Shown here piece after piece: positions 12,191 through 21,596 of a DNA stretch of 64,000 nucleotides. The translations under genes were made by a program, and so were the position numbers. This DNA comes from Notamacropus eugenii (taxonomy: Eukaryota > Chordata > Mammalia > Diprotodontia > Macropodidae), in NCBI RefSeq assembly GCF_028372415.1, contig NC_092875.1, positions 51,460,771 through 51,524,770 on the forward strand. Reading direction: 5' to 3'. The notes beneath the pieces are model-generated. The model had not been told where the DNA came from and did no database searches. It saw nothing but the letters and a program-made list of their open reading frames with translations. Position 1 is the stretch's first letter. Each line of letters starts with the position of its first letter.

Positions 12191-12410
12191 GACTAGATGG
12201 CCTCTGATCTTTAGGTATGACCACAATAATCAGTTCGTACTTCAAAGACGACATGCATTTTTATGAAGCGCTTTCTTCACAACAACCCCGGGACGTAGGT
12301 AACGTAAGTTTTATGATTAAGATTTTTTCAGAGGGGGAAACTGAGGCCCAGCAGGCAGCTTTACAATCGCGGTTCTTCCGCGTTTTTTGCGCCTCAGTTT
12401 CCTAGACCAC
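12189..12410 (-). repeat. SINE tail after the GT array, then antisense CORE-SINE
   Basis: 12189-12215 reads 'GGACTAGATGGCCTCTGATC', the usual continuation of the SINE text that stops at 10992. About 12240-12400 is an antisense CORE-SINE ('TTCTTCACAACAACCCCGGG', 'GGGGAAACTGAGGCCCAGC'). Confidence 0.65.
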
Positions 12411-12482
12411 TGCGCAGGGGGCTCCTCGTAGGAGAACTAGATTAGGAAGAGAACGTCGCCGGCACCCGCCCCGCCCCCTCAC

Positions 12483-12630
12483 GCCTGCGCTCTCCGGTCA
12501 GGGCAGCGCCCTCCTCCTTTCTGCGCCTGCGCTCTCTAGTCAGAGCAGCTCCCTCCTCCTTTCTGCGCCTGCGCTCTCTAGTCAGGGCAGCTCCCGCCTC
12601 CTTTCTGCGCCTGCGCTCTCTAGTCTGGGT
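12483..12630 (+). repeat. 42-bp tandem repeat with NRF1-like sites
   Basis: Copies begin at 12483, 12525, 12567 and 12609 (the last partial), exactly 42 bp apart. Each carries GCCTGCGCTCT, and three read CTGCGCCTGCGC, a close fit to the palindromic NRF1 site. Between them are 'CAGGGCAGC' and 'CCTCCTCCTTT' segments. Copies differ at only a few positions. Confidence 0.9.
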
Positions 12631-12689
12631 TATTCCTGCCGAGACCCGCCCCCTCCCTCGGATCTGGGCGGGTCTCGGCTCGAGCTGAC

Positions 12690-12774
12690 AGCTCTGTCTG
12701 CGCCTGCGCCCGCCCTGGTCTTTTACGGCCGCCGTAAAGAGGCTCTGCCTTCGGCCGCGGCTTCGAAGGGCCTG
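12690..12774 (+). other. TRAPPC5: Probable TRAPPC5 noncoding exon 1
   Basis: The exon end is set by a strong donor, GGCCTG|GTGAGT, at 12774/12775. The 5' limit is a guess within the CpG island. It would splice to 15028 (after CCCCCAAG) or 15044 (after CTGCCCAG), both just before the coding ATG. Confidence 0.55.
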
Positions 12775-13029
12775 GTGAGTCTCCTCGGCCCCCGGGCCTC
12801 GTCCCCATGTGAAGAAAACGCGCGGGGTTTCCCCGGCCCGGGAGCCGGAGTCTCGGAAGACCGAGGCCTCGGGGCCCGCGCCCGGCCTGTGCTGTGCTGC
12901 CCGGGCCGGCCGCTGCCCGTCTCTGGGCCTCCGCCTAACGCGGCGATCTCCGAGCGGCCGCCTCCCGGGCCCGGGGCTGGGACTGCGGGTGGGGGCCTGT
13001 CCGGCGTCTAGAGGCCATCGCTGGGCCCA

Positions 13030-14400
13030 GCGGCCCTAGAGAGGTCAGCGTTCGATTTAGAGCCGGAAGCGACCTCCCAGAGCCCACCTCCCCTTCTTTT
13101 ACAGATGAAGAAACCGAGGCCCAGGAAGGTTAAGGGACTTACCCAAGGTCCCACAGGAAGGAAGTGGCGGGGTTGAGATTTGAGTCTGGGACCTCCATGG
13201 GGGAGAGGGGTTGGAAGGGTCATTCCCAGGGAATTCCACGACTGGGGATGTATGGGAGATCTAGGCCCGGACTGGGGAGCCTTGGCCTTGGGGGGGGGGG
13301 GGGCTTACAAAGGCTCTCAGACCCCAGACCCTGAAAATCAATGACTTTCAGCCAATAAAAGCCCCAGTCCTCCCCATCAACCTCCCGAGAGTTCCCATCC
13401 TGCCTCTGACATTTGCTTGCTGTGAGACTGAGCAAGTCACTTAAAGGGTTTGTGACTCAGTTTCCTCATCTGTAAACTGAGGATAGGTGTAGCGCCCCCC
13501 TCCCTCCTGCGCAGGTTGTGAGGAGATAACTATTTTGTAAAGCCCTGTGCAAACCTTACATGCTTCCTATCCTTGTTTATTGGGCCTTCAAGGATTTGTG
13601 ATTGACCTTGAACTGGTCTGACTGGTCCCAGAGATCAGGTCTTTGGGGAGAGGATCTTGAGCAGCCATGAGGCTGGAAGAAGAGTCATTCTCGTTGTCTC
13701 AGAGCCTTCGTGTTTAGCTAGGTGACAATCCATCCATCCCTAGCCCCACCGTACAAGCCTGTTCAGCCAGGGAGCACTTGCCAGAGCTTGCATGTTTTAT
13801 TGGCATAGCTTTTGAGAGCTCAGAGACATCTCCATGCGATGATGGTCAGTTCACATAACTGCAGCTTATAAAGCTCTTTCTTTACAATAATCTTGGGAAG
13901 TAGGTAATAACGTAATAGCTAGCATTGATGGAATTTTACAAAGCCCATTATAAATGGTATCTCAGTTGATTCTTACAACCACCCTGGGAAGTAGGTGCTG
14001 TTATTTTCCCTATTTTACAGGTGAGGAAATTGAAACAAAGAGAGTTAAGTTTTTAACTCTTGGTTCACATGAGTAGTAAGTGTTTGAGGCAGGATTTGAA
14101 ATCTTCCTGACGTTTCATCTGTATCACCTACAGGTAGTGTACACATTACTATCTTCATTTTACAGAGAATGAAACTGAGACCCAGAAAGACTTATGTGGT
14201 TAGATACTGGTTTGTATGGGAATTTAAGTGAACTGAAAGCTCTCTGTGAGGCAATGGTCTGATTTGACAACTAGAAGTGAGTTCATTGAGAGGTCTAGTG
14301 TCCAGAATTCAGTTCAATTCAGATCCACGCAATAAGCATTTTTTAAACACCTGCTGTATGCTAGAGGCTGGAGAAACAAAGACAAAAGAGGATATATTCC
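13030..14400. repeat. SINEs in TRAPPC5 intron 1
   Basis: CORE-SINE copies lie at about 13035-13200 (antisense, 'GATGAAGAAACCGAGGCCCA'), 13390-13570 (sense), 13850-14050 and 14080-14170 (antisense). A CR1-clade 3' end is at about 14305-14400. A 12-base G run is at about 13291-13302. No further exon is seen. Confidence 0.6.
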
Positions 14401-15048
14401 TGCTCTAATTGGTCAATATTGGTAGTACTCAATTTTTTGTGGTTCCCAATATTTTGGGATCACTTTTTAGAAAAGATATTGGCAGGTTTACCAAAGCTAA
14501 GGTGACACTATTTGATCATATTCCTAGCATTCTTAAGTACCTCACACTGATACAATTACAGATACTTGTAACAAGTGCGAGCATGTCCAGAGGAAGTGAC
14601 CATGGCAGTGGGGAAAGTAGAGGAAGGAGCTAGGTATATTTGACCTGGAAAACAGAAGACGGGTTTGGTGGAATGCCTGACTTTGAGCATATAAAGAGAT
14701 AGCATGAGATGGTGGGTGGAGAGCTGGAATAAATCCAAGGAGACAGCTTTGTTCAGATCTGACCTTCAGCACTAGCTGTGTGATTCTGGGTAAGTCATCT
14801 CCTCTTTGTGTGCCTTACTACTAAGTCCAAGGCTGGCTGGGGCAGCAGTCTGAATTGGTGGAGGCACTTTGGTAATGTTGCTCAGTTGAACTGATCTTTT
14901 GTGAATTTGTGTCATATGAGAAAGGGATTAAGTTTGGTCTTTTTGGCCCTAGAGGACAATGAGGAAAATGGGGTGGAAGTCTCAGAGAGGCTGATTTAGA
15001 TCTTATACTATTGCTTCTTCCCCCAAGGTTGTCCACTGCCCAGAGGCC

Positions 15049-15615
15049 ATGGATGCACGATTCACAAGGGGAAAGTCGGCCATCCTGGAGCGATCACTAG
15101 TGAGGCCCAAGACAGAGGTGAGCCTGAGTGCCTTCTCCCTGCTATTCTCGGAGCTGGTTCAGTATTGCCAGAATCGTGTGTACTCCGTGGCAGAGCTGCA
15201 GGCACGGCTGGCAGAACTGGGTCAGCAGGTAGGCGCCCGAGTGCTGGATGGCCTGGCCACTCGGGAGAAGGGCGGCCGACGCGAGACTCGGGTACTGGGC
15301 GCATTGCTCTTTGTCAAGGGTGCAGTGTGGCGGGCACTCTTTGGCAAGGAGGCAGACAAGCTGGAACAAGCCAATGACGATGACAAGACCTACTACATCA
15401 TCGAGCGTGAACCACTGATCAACACCTACATCTCCGTGCCCAAGGAGAACAGCACACTCAACTGTGCCAGCTTCACAGCAGGTGTGGTTGAAGCTGTACT
15501 CACCCACAGTGGCTTCCCTGCCAAGGTCACCGCCCACTGGCACAAGGGTACCACACTTATGATCAAGTTCGACGAGGCTGTCATTGCCCGGGACCGAGCC
15601 CTGGATGGCCGCTGA
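15049..15615 (+). CDS. TRAPPC5: TRAPP complex subunit 5
   Basis: Single coding exon of 188 codons, the same length as human TRAPPC5 and clearly similar along its whole length. Diagnostic stretches are 'FTRGKSAILER' at the N-terminus, 'SLSAFSLLFSELVQYCQ', 'AELQARLAELGQQVGARVLD', 'ALLFVKGAVWRALFGKEADK', 'YYIIEREPLINTYISVPKE' and 'HWHKGTTLMIKFDEAVIA'. The protein is a Bet3-family (yeast Trs31) core subunit of TRAPP. This complex tethers ER-to-Golgi vesicles and activates Rab1-type GTPases on the cytosolic face of Golgi membranes. The ATG sits in a strong context (GGCCATGG), 5 bases after a possible acceptor. The frame is intact and G+C-rich compared with its flanks. It has a CpG-island promoter 2.3 kb upstream and lies tail-to-tail with FCER2, matching the eutherian gene order. 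Confidence 0.98.
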   Translation: MDARFTRGKSAILERSLVRPKTEVSLSAFSLLFSELVQYCQNRVYSVAELQARLAELGQQVGARVLDGLATREKGGRRETRVLGALLFVKGAVWRALFGKEADKLEQANDDDKTYYIIEREPLINTYISVPKENSTLNCASFTAGVVEAVLTHSGFPAKVTAHWHKGTTLMIKFDEAVIARDRALDGR

Positions 15616-16585
15616 ACAGAGGACAGGCTAGGGAATGCATTTTTGAATGATGGTCCTTCGTACCCCTGGACTGTTCCCATTGGCAGATGAGCAGTCTTCT
15701 CCCCTACACCTACCCTCTGCCCCTGCCCCCAACCTACCATGATGTGAATCCTCATCATTTTCCCTGGCTCTTGACTCTCTGCATTCAGTCACCAGACATT
15801 GTCTGTGTGTAGTTTTTGGTATCAGGGAGCATATTCCCTGGCATGCTCAGGGATACAAGGCTCAGATTCTTCTAGGTTTGATCAGGCTAACCTCCACAGT
15901 CTGGGTTTGGCCTGTTTTTATTTTTTTATTTTTATTTTTATTTTTCATATATCATCTTCTGGATGGTATAGGGATGAGTGGGGATGGAAAGAGGGGAGGG
16001 TCCAGTTTTTGTTACCTGGGTTTTCTTAATCTGTGACTCTTCTCTGCCTGCTTTCTTGGGTAGCTCAGTGTAGGGGCTTTTGTATATTGTCAGTTGAAGA
16101 AGAATCAGGCAGTAAGTCTAGCCAGGGAAGACAGGCAGTTTTCCTTGAAGAAATTTTGCAGTCCTCTTGCCCAGACCCTCTAGGGAGTATCTATTTAGAG
16201 GACCCCATGACTTTATATCTGCTTCCTGGGGTGCGGGGTTGGGGGAAGGAGGGTCCCACACAGTTCTATCCCATGACACACTGGCTAGGGACCAGAAATT
16301 GAGCTGTTCTAGTGGTTCCTACTCCTGTTTGAGTAGGGGATAGTTCCCTTGATCAGCCCCAAACCTGGTCTTTTTAGTTCTAGGGAAGGAGTATAGTCAG
16401 ATGCTTAATCCCTGTCTCACCCCAGGATTCCTCTGCCTTTTCTCAGTTCCTTTCCCCCTTGTCCATCTGAGTCTTGGATGATAGTTCAGTCCTCATAATA
16501 TCTTTTGGATATTTTTCTCTGAGGACAGTGAATTGCTGCTAGAACAGTGTGATATACATTAAAGCTAAGTGTTCCTAGAGATAAA
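15616..16585 (+). other. TRAPPC5: TRAPPC5 3' UTR (inferred)
   Basis: There is no AATAAA between the stop and 16557. The first plausible signal is ATTAAA at 16558-16563, giving a 3' UTR of about 970 nt. A T-rich ATTTTT run lies at 15917-15945. Confidence 0.45.
16558..16563 (+). terminator. TRAPPC5: Candidate poly(A) signal ATTAAA
   Basis: ATTAAA in 'GATATACATTAAAGC', followed about 25-35 nt later by a T-rich stretch (TGTTGTCCTTTTCTTTC) suitable as a downstream element. Confidence 0.4.
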
Positions 16586-17039
16586 TCTGTTGTCCTTTTC
16601 TTTCTTTGGTCACCTCACCCAGAGCAGAGCTTCCTGTGCCTACCAGGGCTCCTGTCTTCTCTTCTTCCTGCCCTTTTCTGTATTTTTGGATACTTTTTCC
16701 TGAGCTTTGAGCCTGAGAGCTCAGGGTTGGAGTTCCAGCCCACATTCCTAGTGGTCATGAGCCATGTGGGTGGGAAAAGGGGCTTAACCATCTCTTGTGC
16801 TTGTTATCTCCACAGCTCTGGGTGCTGTAGTTGAGTTTGCCTTGGTGAGTAGATGGTTAGGGATGTGAACTTGGCCAAGAAGTTGAGGGCAGGCCCTGCC
16901 ATCTTCATTTTACAAAACCTTTTTTGGATGATGTCGAGTTTAGCACTATTTGGGGAGAGCCATTTAGGCTGGAAGTTCATCGACTGCAGAAGTAGACAGA
17001 GGACATAGAGGCTTCTGCTATCTATATTGTAGTCAGGAA

Positions 17040-17215
17040 GCAGTCTGCTGAGCTCATGAGTTGGAGGAGCTAAGTTTAAATCGTTGCTCTGCGCTTTTCT
17101 ATCTTTGTGACTTTGAACAAATCCTTTTCCCTCTTTGGCCCTCCTTTTATTCAGTAAAATGAAGGGATTGAACTAGATGATCTCTGAGATCCTGTCCAAC
17201 TTTAAATCCTATGGC
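17040..17215 (+). repeat. CORE-SINE (MIR-like), sense
   Basis: Contains the family's 'TGTGACTTTGAACAAATCC' and 'TGAAGGGATTGAACTAGATG' blocks. Confidence 0.65.
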
Positions 17216-17559
17216 TTATTATCATTCTGTTTATGCTTAATTTCCCAGACTAATTGTGTATTTAGTGAAAAGGACAGGCCTGGATGAAAGACTCTAGGTG
17301 TCACTCGGAACTGGAAGGGACTTGAAATGACACCTCCATTTAAAAAAACTCCAAAACTGTAGTTTCCCAAGGAACCCTCTCCACCCCACAATAAAAGTTG
17401 TCCTTGTAACAAAGAAATGTAATTTATCAAAACAAGTCAACACATGGACTGTGTCTGACAAATTTATGTCTCATTTTCTACCTATACTCCCCCGTCTCTC
17501 TGCCAGAGGAAGGAGAGATGTTTCATTATTAGTCCTTTGGAGTCTATATTTCCTGGTTT

Positions 17560-18655
17560 GTCAAGGTGATTCAATTCAATTCAGTTCAGTCCAATAAGTA
17601 TTTATTAAACCTTTATTAAAAACCGTTGTGCCAGGCACTGTGATAAGCTTGGTGCAGACAAACAAGGAATAACTTTTGCCCTCAAGGAGCTTACAGTGAG
17701 CTTGGGGTGGGGGGAGGTATGGAGTGGTGGGAACAACACGTGTACAGATAATTAAATACAAAATAAATACAAAAGTACAAGACAATTTTTTTTGGGGGCA
17801 GGGGGACCCAAATAACTGAGCGAATCTGGGAAAACCTCTTACAGGAGCAAAACCTTGAAGGGATCTGGTGATTGTAAGAGATGGATATGTGGAGAATGTG
17901 TTGTATGCCACCTTTGAAAAGGTAAGGAAAAGGCTGCTTTACAGGAGTCTAGTTCATGAGAGGGTGTAATGAGAACTCAGTCTGAAAAGAGGCTGGAGGT
18001 AGATTGTGAAGGGTCTGTATGGGACACTAGAAGCAGTAGGCAGCCACTGAGGCTTTCTGAGCAGGCAGTGACATGGTCAGATCTGTGCTTTAGGGTTTAT
18101 TCTGTTTGCTGCCCTTTGGAAGATGTATTAGAGCAACAATAGACTTGAAGCAGGGGCACCAATATGGAGGTGATTGGAGTGGTTTAGGAGAGAGATGGCA
18201 AAGGTCTGAGTTAGGGTGGTGGCTTTGAGTCGGGGGAAGGGATCGAATGTAAAGAATGGTACTTAAGTAGGATCAACAAGACTTGGTAATCGATTAAATG
18301 TGAGGTGTGAGGGAGCGTAGAGAATGGAGAAGGATTTCCATTTGTGAGTTTGTATGCTTGGAATTTTGGTGGTGTCCCTGGACAGAAGGAGGGGAATTAG
18401 AAGAAGGTGTGGGTGGGCTTAAGGGGAAAGATGAATTTGGTGTAGGATCTACTGAGTTTGAGATTGTGATGGGTCATTAAGATTGGGGGATACCCTGCGA
18501 GTCTTTGGTTAGGATTGGAGCACAGGAGATAGGTGAGAATTTAATAGTTAGATTTGGGAGCCATGTGCATGTAGATAATAGAATAGTGGGTACTGAGAAA
18601 GAAGAGGGTGATTGAGGCAAGGACAGATCCCTGAGATACCGAGTTCTGATGCCTT
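17560..18655 (-). repeat. CR1-clade (L2/L3-type) LINE, antisense 3' part
   Basis: Starts with the 3'-end text 'AATAAGTATTTATTAAACC' and 'GTGCCAGGCACTGTGATAAG', then 'CTCAAGGAGCTTACAGTGAG'. It continues through the antisense RT region ('GACATGGTCAGATCTGTGCT'). The same family is at 31385, 40575, 54620 and 55930. Confidence 0.6.
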
Positions 18656-18656
18656 T

Positions 18657-18905
18657 GATTATTTTTCCTTTACTTAGTTATTTACAGTTTTATTTTCTTG
18701 GTTCTCCCTTCTTACTGCATCATCTCATACAAGTCTTCTCAGATTTCTCCAAATTCTTCATTTTCATCTCTTACAGCACAAAAATATTCAGCTGCATTCA
18801 CATACCATAGGTTTGTTCAACCGTATCTTAGTTGATGGGCACCTACTTTTTCCAGAATTTTGCTGCCATAAAAATTACCCCTGTGATTAAATACTTTTAT
18901 ATATT
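18657..18905 (-). repeat. L1 3'-end fragment, antisense
   Basis: 'TTCATCTCTTACAGCACAAA' and 'GTTGATGGGCACCTACTTT' match the antisense L1 3' text that is better preserved at 47470-49110. Confidence 0.5.
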
Positions 18906-20440
18906 TAGGACCTTTTCCTCTGAGACCATCTAGTCCAACTCTCACATGCGAAACAACCCCAGAGAGAGAAAGCAAGTCAGTTGGCAATATATTGGTTAGA
19001 CCTGGGCTGTCAAATCTTGACTCTGTCACCTACTTTGTGGCCTGGGGCCTTCGGAGGCCTTATTTTCCCTCTTTACAAAATGAAGAGTTTGGATTTGCTG
19101 ATGTCTAAGCCCCTTCTAGTGTTAGTTTCTGTGACTCTGACACTAGTTACTGCCTTTATTTCCATGGGCATGTTTGAATGGCCCAAGGCTTTTGTTTGGC
19201 CCAAGGCTTTTGTTTGCCCCAAGCAAGTTACTCATGGTTAGTTCTCCCTCAGCCTAGGGGAGTACCCCTTGCTGATAGAGTCCAAGGACTCTTGCACCTC
19301 CTTATGCCTTATGCCAGTGAGCCACCTTAAAGACTGAATGGGAAATAGGAGAGTGAATAGAACTTCCAAGCTAAGGATTTGGCCCTTATGTGCCTGTGGG
19401 GGAGGCCTCCCTGCATCAGCATGAACATAGGTAGCTTGGAAAGCTCCCCAGTGAGTAGTTCAGTCAGATTGTGGTCCTTTCTGACAGCCCTTATTCTCTG
19501 AATATCTCTGGGCAGCTGGGGGCATGGGGAGCGAGGGAGCCAAGCCCTGTTAATGAAATCCCAGACCTGAGTTTCTCATTAGAGAAACACTGGATGTCCT
19601 GGATGAACGTTTGTTGAATCAATGAGCTGAGGAGAACTCAGGATAAAACAACAGGAGGCTTTTGTGGTCAATAGATGCAGAAATAAGACCATAGTTTGTA
19701 CTGGGAATGTGCTACATTCTGTGACTGGGAGGAGAGAGTGTCAGGAGAAAGGGTCAGCACTTCATTTGGGTGAAAACAAGCTTGGGAAAGTAGTCATGGG
19801 AGTTCAAGAGCTGGCTGGGGTGGGGAGTGGGGGGCCAGGGCAATGACAAAGCAGCTCTTCTATGATCAGTTCTGGAAGAATTCCCAGAGAAGCTGTCACT
19901 AATTCTTTAAGTAATGAGGGAGGCACAAGGGTGGTGGTTTGTTAATGAGTTAGTCTAGACTCAGACTCCACTTTCACAACAAGAAGATCCCATAGAAAGT
20001 GCTGCATAATAGGATTTAGAACCCGAAGGGGCCTTTAAAAGCCTTCTGGCCAACTTCATTTTTATACAAGAGGAAACAGGGTTAGAGAAGAAGAGAAACT
20101 TGTCCAGCAAGGCTCCGGTGGACACTGGCAGGCTGTCCTGGCTAGCAAGCTGAAGGGTTTGTGAGCTTCTGAACCTCAGGCATTGTTGGGGGAGGAAGGA
20201 CATGGACTGACAGGACCTGGGCCAGACTGATGGAAAGGGGATCTGTACAGGCTTTGGGGAGAAAGTCTTGGATCTGGAGTCAGAAGAACTGGGCTCCAAT
20301 CTCAGCTCTGCCATTTAGTTATGCCTACTGATCCTGAGTGGATCACTTATCTCTGGGCCATGTTTTCCCCAAATGTAAGATGAGGAGATTGAACTAATTG
20401 ATCTTTAGGGGCTCATCCATCTCCAAATCCTATGGGAGGG
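18906..20440. repeat. SINE fragments between unique sequence
   Basis: Sense MIR-like text lies at about 18990-19140 and 20265-20440 ('TCTGGAGTCAGAAGAACTGG'), with an antisense fragment at about 20015-20100. About 19141-20010 holds no feature I can identify apart from a short direct repeat, GGCCCAAGGCTTTTGTTT, at about 19181-19215. Confidence 0.5.
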
Positions 20441-21454
20441 AGATAATTGCCTTTTCTATCTATATACATTTGTTCTTTCAAGCTTTCTGGAGACACCGGG
20501 GACCAGGATTTCATGATACCCCTCCCAAAAACTTCAGCCTCTTGTGTGTCTAGGAGTGGAGCTGAGGGACGGAGAGCAAAAGTGAGACTTGGGGAATGAG
20601 GTCTGGTGGGACTGGGGTTGGGAACAGGTGGAGAACTTGGAACATCACTATCAGAGAGCTAGATTTGGCTGTGGCTCGGGTGGGTGTGCAGTCCTAGACT
20701 TTTAGTGTGCCATGGACTGGGCTGAAGCCTTAGTGTTCCCATCTATAAATGGGGTGCTGCTTTTGAACTTAGGTCAGAGCCTGGGTCATGTGCAGGACCA
20801 GAGATGGTGAGGGAAACTCAAGAGGCTTCTGGTTGCAAAAGAACAGAAAAAAAGCCTCCAGCCTCCCAGGTGGGCTGCTGTTGACCTGGCCTTTGAACAC
20901 AATTCCTCTCTTGAGAGAACAGTGTAAAGTTGACCTCATTCTTTGACCCACTGGGGCAGAGTGGGAGAATGGGAAGAGTCAGGACACAGTTGGCCTTCCC
21001 CAGCATACCTTGGAAGCTATCCAAGAGTCTTTGGTCGGTGAGGAAGTAGGTAAGGATGTGAGCATCTGGACAGCTTGGGAGGGAAGACTGAGAGTTTAGG
21101 GAAGGTTGGAAATGGAAGTCTGGCCTTTCCTTCAACCTCAGGGAAAGTGGGTGCTGGAGGAAGGTTGTTATTCCTTCCCAGGTCAGGGAAGGGACTAGAG
21201 CCTGGGGGTTTGAGGTTTGAGTCATAGTCTAGGGATAGGAAGGCCTGGAGTAGGGCAGGGAGCCAAGGGAATAGGAAGGCCAGAAGCTGGGACAGGGTGC
21301 AGGATCAGGGACATAAGGTTTCTGGTCTGGGCTTAGGAGGGAAATTCCTTCCTGTTCCTTCTCGATGAGAAATAAGAAACCTTTTGACCCTGCCATGCCA
21401 GGGATAAAACTGGGTGCCAGCCTCGGGTCATAGGTCTTGGGCCACGGTCAGTGG
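20441..21454 (-). other. FCER2: FCER2 3' flank / 3' UTR
   Basis: Downstream of the FCER2 stop on the minus strand. No canonical AATAAA or ATTAAA is found within about 1 kb, so the true 3' end is unknown. No other gene is seen. Confidence 0.35.
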
Positions 21455-21596
21455 TCAGCATGTGGCCAGCTTCTCACAGATCCAGCCCTCCTGTTGCCCC
21501 CGGCAGAAGGCATCATTCCAACGGCCGTTGTTGGCGCGCATTGCCACACAGTCCTCCCCCTGACCCTGGTTGTTGGGCTCCCCTGGGCTCCAGTTG
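21455..21596 (-). CDS. FCER2: FCER2 last coding exon (lectin C-terminus)
   Basis: The acceptor TTTCAG lies just above 21596 and the TGA stop is at 21455-21457. It encodes 'NWSPGEPNNQGQGEDC', 'RWNDAFC' and 'GWICEKLATC', with the stop directly after that Cys. The eutherian C-terminal extension is absent. Confidence 0.93.

Larger units (their letters stand above)
12440..13040 (+). promoter_or_regulatory. TRAPPC5: CpG-island promoter of TRAPPC5
   Basis: About 600 bp of G+C- and CpG-rich DNA, in sharp contrast with the AT-rich surroundings. No TATA box is seen. It holds a 42-bp tandem repeat of NRF1-like motifs, a further CTGCGCCTGCGC at 12699-12710, and a splice donor at 12774/12775. This is the expected form of a broadly expressed gene's promoter. 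The start site is inferred to lie at about 12650-12720. Confidence 0.8.

Noticed and set aside
10818-12254. Long minus-strand open frames (478 and 423 codons, His/Thr/Asn-rich)
   Set aside because: They lie entirely over the GT-rich array, use only a few codons, exist in two overlapping frames and have no domain. Open by composition, not a gene.
12620-13039. Short Gly/Pro/Arg-rich frames over the CpG island
   Set aside because: Expected by chance in G+C-rich DNA. No conservation or start context supports a peptide.
15062-15758. Minus-strand and shifted frames opposite TRAPPC5
   Set aside because: Shadows of the strongly conserved, G+C-rich TRAPPC5 coding exon.
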